From contig CAVWKW010000001.1 of NCBI GenBank assembly GCA_963755705.1, positions 682,001 to 746,000 of the forward strand: a stretch of 64,000 bases of DNA. Direction: 5' to 3'. The position numbers and the translations under genes are program-made. Shown piece after piece: positions 60,079 to 64,000 of the stretch. Every line of letters starts with the position of its first letter. Position 1 is the stretch's first letter. The notes below the pieces were generated by a model. That model searched no databases. It saw nothing but the letters and a program-made list of their open reading frames with translations, and was not told the DNA's origin. Source of the DNA: JBARDN01 sp963755705. Lineage in GTDB: Bacteria; Desulfobacterota; Binatia; Binatales; Binataceae.

Positions 60079-62142
60079 ATGCCTGACAAATCAATTCCAG
60101 CATCCCCGACCAGCGGGGAGGCGCCGGATAGTTCCGATTTGCCGGACGAATCCGCCGACGACCCTGACGGACCCGCCGCCGCCGAGGCGGCCCTGCGCGA
60201 GCTTTCTCCTGTGCCGCCATCTGCCAAGGATGGCGCGCGGCGCGGGCGGATAGGACGCCTGTTTCCTAACACCCCCCTGTGGCGATTCTTGAGCTACGTG
60301 CGTCCGCATTCGTGGCTGGTCGCGGGCGGCGCGATGATGGGCGTGCTGAAGTTCACGCTGCCGCTGATGTTTCCGCTCGCGTTCAAATACGTGATCGACG
60401 TGCTGCTGGTTCCGCAGCCGAAGATGGATCACATCAACAGCTTGATCGACCGCGGATGCGTCAGTCTTGCCGCGGTGCTGCATCTGGGGACCGGCGCAAT
60501 TCCGAAGCTCGAAGCGCTGACCGCCGCGATGTTCGTGATCTTCTTCGTGCAGGCGATCTCGACCTACTATCGCAACTACTGGGCTAGCATGGCGGGCCAT
60601 CGCCTGATTTTCGATTTGCGCTACGCGCTGTTCATCCACATGCAGCGCCTGTCGCATTCGTTTTTCGATCGCAACGCGTCGGGAGGAATCGTCTCGCGCT
60701 TCATTTCGGATATTGCGAGCGCGCAGAACTTCGTCGGCTCGGGGATGATCAACACCTGGATGGACGCGGCGTCGCTGGGCGCGGTGCTCTACCTGATGTT
60801 CAAGCTCGATGTGCGCCTGGCCTGGATCTCGCTCATCATCGTGCCGTTCTACGTTGCCGTGATCCGGTTTCTCTCTCCGCGCATCAAGGAGGCGAGCCAC
60901 GATCTGCAGGAAACCCTCGAGGAATTTTCCGGCGAGCTGCAAGAGCGGGTGGCCGGCGTGGCGACGGTGAAATCATTCGCGCGCGAAAAAGAAGAAGCGC
61001 GTCGTTTCTACAACCGCACCACCGAGCTCTACGATTTGACGATTCGCAATGTTCGGCTCGCCTCGACCCACCAGATGTTCGGCGAGTTAATCGGCCGCTC
61101 CGCGCCGCTGATCGTCATCTGGGCCGGTGCGATATTCATCCTGCATCATCACATGACGGTCGGAACGATGGTCGCGTTCTTCGGATTTCTGGGCTCGCTC
61201 TACCTGCCGCTGCAGCGCTACTCGGAGTTGTCGATTATCGTTGCGACCTCGCTCGCCGCGATCGAGCGCATCTTCCATTTCTTCGACGAGACTCCCGAAG
61301 TGAAGGATCCGCCGGGTGCAAAAATTCTGTCGGTCGGCCGCGGCGACGTGCTGATCGATCATCTGACTTTCGCCTATCAGCCCTACGAAGGCGGCGCGCC
61401 GCGGACCGTCCTGTACGACATCAATCTGCGCGTGGCTGCGGGTACGACGGTCGCGCTGGTGGGCCGCTCGGGTGCGGGCAAGACGACGCTCGCGGGCCTG
61501 CTGCCGCGCTTCTATGAGGCGTCGGCGGGTCGGATCGAGATCGACGGAATGGACATCTCAACGGTGACGCTCAAGTCGCTGCGCGATTCTATAGGAATCG
61601 TGCCGCAGGACGCGGTTCTTTTTAGCGCCTCGATCCGCGAAAATGTACTTTATGGGCGGCCATCCGCGAACGAAGCAGAGGTTTGGCGCGCGCTCGAGCA
61701 GGCCAATATCCGCGAGTTCGTGGAGGCGCTGCCCGACAAGCTCAACACCGTTATCGGCGAAGGAGGAGTGCGTCCGTCCACCGGCCAGCGCCAGCGGCTT
61801 GCGCTCGCGCGCGTGTTTCTGAAAAATCCGCCGATCCTGATTCTTGACGAAGCGACCTCGGGCCTTGATTCCGAGGTGGAAAATCTGATCCATGACGCCG
61901 TGCGCCGCCTGATGAAGGGACGAACCTCATTTCTGATCGCACATCGGCTCGCAAGCGCGGTGGATTCCGATCTGATCGTCGTGCTCGACCAGGGCAAGCT
62001 GATCGAGATGGGCACCCACGCCGAACTCCTGCGCAACGCGAGTGTTTACGCGCAGCTCTTCAACGAGCAGGCGCGCAAGCTTAAAGTCGATACCCGAACC
62101 CAGCGCCGTCCGGGCGCGTTGGTGCTGGCTGAGCGCGATTGA
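60079..62142 (+). CDS. MsbA-like ABC exporter (fused permease-ATPase)
   Basis: 687 residues. A Pro/Asp-rich cytoplasmic leader (1-60), then six transmembrane helices with a long segment (LLVPQPKMDHINSLIDRGCVSLAAVLHLG) between the first two. The ATPase domain has Walker A GRSGAGKTT near 475, Q-loop VPQDAVLF, Walker B ILILDEATSGLD and H-loop LIAHRLA. The signature motif is PSTGQRQR where LSGGQRQR is usual. It exports lipid or lipid-like substrates, possibly acting as a homodimer. The substrate is not known. Confidence 0.88.
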   Translation: MPDKSIPASPTSGEAPDSSDLPDESADDPDGPAAAEAALRELSPVPPSAKDGARRGRIGRLFPNTPLWRFLSYVRPHSWLVAGGAMMGVLKFTLPLMFPLAFKYVIDVLLVPQPKMDHINSLIDRGCVSLAAVLHLGTGAIPKLEALTAAMFVIFFVQAISTYYRNYWASMAGHRLIFDLRYALFIHMQRLSHSFFDRNASGGIVSRFISDIASAQNFVGSGMINTWMDAASLGAVLYLMFKLDVRLAWISLIIVPFYVAVIRFLSPRIKEASHDLQETLEEFSGELQERVAGVATVKSFAREKEEARRFYNRTTELYDLTIRNVRLASTHQMFGELIGRSAPLIVIWAGAIFILHHHMTVGTMVAFFGFLGSLYLPLQRYSELSIIVATSLAAIERIFHFFDETPEVKDPPGAKILSVGRGDVLIDHLTFAYQPYEGGAPRTVLYDINLRVAAGTTVALVGRSGAGKTTLAGLLPRFYEASAGRIEIDGMDISTVTLKSLRDSIGIVPQDAVLFSASIRENVLYGRPSANEAEVWRALEQANIREFVEALPDKLNTVIGEGGVRPSTGQRQRLALARVFLKNPPILILDEATSGLDSEVENLIHDAVRRLMKGRTSFLIAHRLASAVDSDLIVVLDQGKLIEMGTHAELLRNASVYAQLFNEQARKLKVDTRTQRRPGALVLAERD

Positions 62143-62184
62143 CTATTCCGAAGTAGGACTACTCTGAAGTAGAAAGGACACCTG

Positions 62185-62946
62185 ATGCCGTCCATCAAGA
62201 AATCCTCCGCTGTGAAACCTGAAGCCGCGATCGCGGTCGGCAAGCGCACGCTCGCGGTCGATATCGGCGGCACCGGAATCAAGGCTGAAACTCTCGACGC
62301 GCGTGGCAAGCCTGTAAACAAGCGGCAGCGGATCCCGACTCCGAAGCACGCGACGCCGCGTGAAGTAATCTCGATCGTGAAAAAGCTCGGCAAGATGTGC
62401 GCGCCGTTCGATCGCGTCTCCGCGGGATTTCCCGGTGTGGTTAAGGAAGGTGTTATCTATACTGCCGCCAACTTGGGCAAAGGATGGAAGGGGTTCAAGC
62501 TCGCCGAGGGTCTGCGCAAGAAGCTGCGCGCGCCCGTGCGCGTCGCCAACGACGCCGACGTGCAGGGCCTCGGCAGCGTGAGTGGCAAAGGCGTCGAACT
62601 GGTGATCACGCTCGGCACGGGAGTCGGCTCGGTGATTTTCGTCAACGGTCACCGAATCCATTTGGAAGCGGGACATCAGCCTTTTCACAAGGGCAAAACC
62701 TATGAGGACGAGTTAGGCGACAAAGCGTTCAAGAAAAAAGGCAAGAAAAGGTGGAACAAATTGTTCGCCGAGGCGCTCGACGATTTTGCTAGGATGTTCA
62801 ACTACGATCGACTCTATATCGGCGGCGGCAACGCCAGGCACATTACGATAAAGCTTCCCGCCAACGTGAAAATAGTAAGTAATCTCGAAGGCCTGCTCGG
62901 CGGGATCAAACTCTGGGAACAACCCGGCCGCGCGGAATCGAAGTGA
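62185..62946 (+). CDS. ROK-family sugar kinase, polyphosphate-glucokinase-like
   Basis: 253 residues: LAVDIGGTGIKAETLDARG (phosphate-1 motif), FPGVVKEG, VANDADVQGLGSV, LGTGVGSVIF and a basic insert rich in Lys (KKKGKKRWNKL). The short length without a ROK zinc motif resembles PpgK/glucokinase of the polyphosphate-using group, but ATP use is equally possible. It phosphorylates glucose or a related sugar. Start ATG at 62185, with gaaaggac ahead. Confidence 0.75.
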   Translation: MPSIKKSSAVKPEAAIAVGKRTLAVDIGGTGIKAETLDARGKPVNKRQRIPTPKHATPREVISIVKKLGKMCAPFDRVSAGFPGVVKEGVIYTAANLGKGWKGFKLAEGLRKKLRAPVRVANDADVQGLGSVSGKGVELVITLGTGVGSVIFVNGHRIHLEAGHQPFHKGKTYEDELGDKAFKKKGKKRWNKLFAEALDDFARMFNYDRLYIGGGNARHITIKLPANVKIVSNLEGLLGGIKLWEQPGRAESK

Positions 62947-63011
62947 GCTGGTATAAAACTCTATCTAACTGAGTAATTGCTTCGGGTCTTTCGGTCAGGC
63001 GGAGGAATCCT

Positions 63012-63785
63012 ATGTCAGTTGTTGACACGAGCGTGCTAGGAGTTGGCGAGCGGCTACCTGGATGGAAGGATCGCACTTTCAGCAGCGAACGGATGACGTT
63101 CGCGCATTTCACTTTCTCGGCAGGTGCGGCGATCCACGAGCATAGCCATTCCAACGAAGAGGTGTGGACCGTCCTCGAAGGAGAACTGCAAGTGACCGTC
63201 GGCGGAGAGACGCTCGTGGCTACGCCCGGAATGGTCGCGATCGTTCCCCCAAATTACGCACATTCGGTCCGAGCTATCACGGACGGCAAGGCGATCGTCA
63301 CCGATTCTCCGGTCCGGATTGATCGCAGCGGCGGCCGCCGTGGCGTTGTCGCCGTGGATTTCGACACGCCGATCCCACTGTCCCATGATAAGACCCTCGC
63401 CCCCATGGCCATTCCGTTCACGTTGCGGAACCGAGGCAAAACCCGGGTAGTCGTCAGAGGGTTAAAGCTCGATGCCGCCTGCGCGCCTACTTTGCCACCA
63501 GCGAGTACCACTGAAATACCCGGTGGCGAGTTGACTGAGTATTGCGTGCTCGAACCGGGAGCCCACCGCGCTGAGATATTGCCATTTGCGGAACTGACAA
63601 CGCGGCGCCTCGAAGACCTTCGCAACGGCGCCGCGATTTTCTATCTCAGAGGAGTCGTCATTTACGATGACGACTTCGGTGATCGGCAGCATCGCACGTT
63701 CTGCGTAGTCTACGACCGCGAGGCGTTTGACGGGAAAGGCGGCTTCGTCGCTGCGGACAGGCCCGGGTACAACTACGGATCTTAG
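63012..63785 (+). CDS. Two-domain cupin-fold protein
   Basis: 257 residues. First cupin with metal motif HEHSHSNEEVWTVLEG and GMVAIVPPNYAHSVRA (three His and one Glu). The second half (RRGVVAVDFDTPIPLSHDK ...) has a weaker cupin pattern without the His cluster. It could be a dioxygenase, isomerase or regulatory cupin. GGAGGA precedes the ATG. No neighbour indicates a pathway. Confidence 0.7.
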   Translation: MSVVDTSVLGVGERLPGWKDRTFSSERMTFAHFTFSAGAAIHEHSHSNEEVWTVLEGELQVTVGGETLVATPGMVAIVPPNYAHSVRAITDGKAIVTDSPVRIDRSGGRRGVVAVDFDTPIPLSHDKTLAPMAIPFTLRNRGKTRVVVRGLKLDAACAPTLPPASTTEIPGGELTEYCVLEPGAHRAEILPFAELTTRRLEDLRNGAAIFYLRGVVIYDDDFGDRQHRTFCVVYDREAFDGKGGFVAADRPGYNYGS

Positions 63786-63797
63786 GGTGTTCTTGAG

Positions 63798-64000
63798 CTA
63801 GGCCGCGGCCTCCGCCTTCATGGTCGCTTCGAGTGCGCCAATTCTATCGATCTCGACGCGCACCTTGTCGCCTTCCACCAACCACCGCGGCGGCTTCGAC
63901 GCCGCGCCGACTCCACCCGGCGTGCCGGTGAACAGGATATCGCCCGGTTCGAGCGTCATCGCCTGGGTCAGGTGTTCGATCTGATCGAATACGCCGAAGA
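63798..64000 (-). CDS. Fumarylacetoacetate hydrolase-family protein, 3' end only
   Basis: The minus strand reads IEHLTQAMTLEPGDILFTGTPGGVG, then RWLVEGDKVRVEIDRIGALE and a stop at 63798-63800. The GDxxxTGTPGGVG signature is FAH-family (hydratase, isomerase or decarboxylase of oxo acids). The rest lies beyond the right edge. It converges with the cupin gene. Confidence 0.85.
   Translation of the reverse strand, partial: FGVFDQIEHLTQAMTLEPGDILFTGTPGGVGAASKPPRWLVEGDKVRVEIDRIGALEATMKAEAAA

Overview
The window is GC-rich (roughly 60% or more by eye) bacterial chromosome with densely packed genes and short spacers. The gene content points to an uncultured proteobacterium-like soil or sediment lineage. 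The evidence is a compact precorrin-2 dehydrogenase-ccsA-hemA-hemC-cobA/hemD-hemB cluster of the type seen in Desulfobacterota and relatives, a MsbA-like exporter, two crotonases, and a diiron-protein cluster. A Binatota-type genome would fit, but no marker gene here settles it.

Layout. Positions 1-7873: an RhlE-type RNA helicase, an AraC regulator divergent from an SDR/epimerase gene, a secreted tripeptidyl-aminopeptidase-like hydrolase and a secreted serine beta-lactamase-like protein. Positions 7931-33326: a 25.4-kb integrated mobilizable element inserted in the 3' half of a tRNA-Asn gene. It is bounded by 45-bp direct repeats, and the intact tRNA is rebuilt at the right end. Positions 33452-37881: a trypsin-like protease, a DUF748 protein, a VOC protein, an epoxide-hydrolase-like protein and a DUF192 protein. 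Positions 37993-44476: the tetrapyrrole operon. Positions 44638-47592: small housekeeping genes. Positions 47703-51563: Lon protease, a VapBC-type toxin-antitoxin pair and a methyltransferase. Positions 51991-56038: two crotonases, a GT11 glycosyltransferase and a SurA/DsbA-like secreted thiol protein. Positions 56145-59740: a TetR regulator, a small SCP2-like protein and two paralogous diiron-fold proteins, one with the metal ligands and one without. Positions 60079-64000: an ABC exporter, a ROK kinase, a cupin protein and the end of a fumarylacetoacetase-family gene.

The mobile element has a clear logic. An XRE repressor and an ImmA/IrrE-type protease (24465-25450) sit next to an operator that recurs at two other promoters: one in front of the transfer genes (VirB2/TrbC-like pilin, DUF2274, RHH protein, coupling protein, MobF relaxase) and one in front of the excisionase-like gene and integrase. 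The core type IV secretion genes are absent, so it is best called an integrative mobilizable element or the remnant of an ICE. Its cargo (13680-24121) is a 10-kb, lower-GC block of predicted exported repeat proteins: a TIG/LamG protein, an RHS/YD protein with an unrecognised C-terminal tip, and two kelch proteins with a kelch remnant between them.

Mobile DNA is nested three deep. Inside the element lies an IS21-family insertion (9054-13660), and its istB is split exactly in the Walker A codons by a 2.6-kb serine-recombinase element (9633-12228). Removing that insert restores the istB frame. The recombinase itself carries two frameshifts, so both inner elements look dead.

The best candidates for something undescribed are the diiron active/inactive pair with its small companion (56993-59740) and the repeat-protein cargo of the mobile element.
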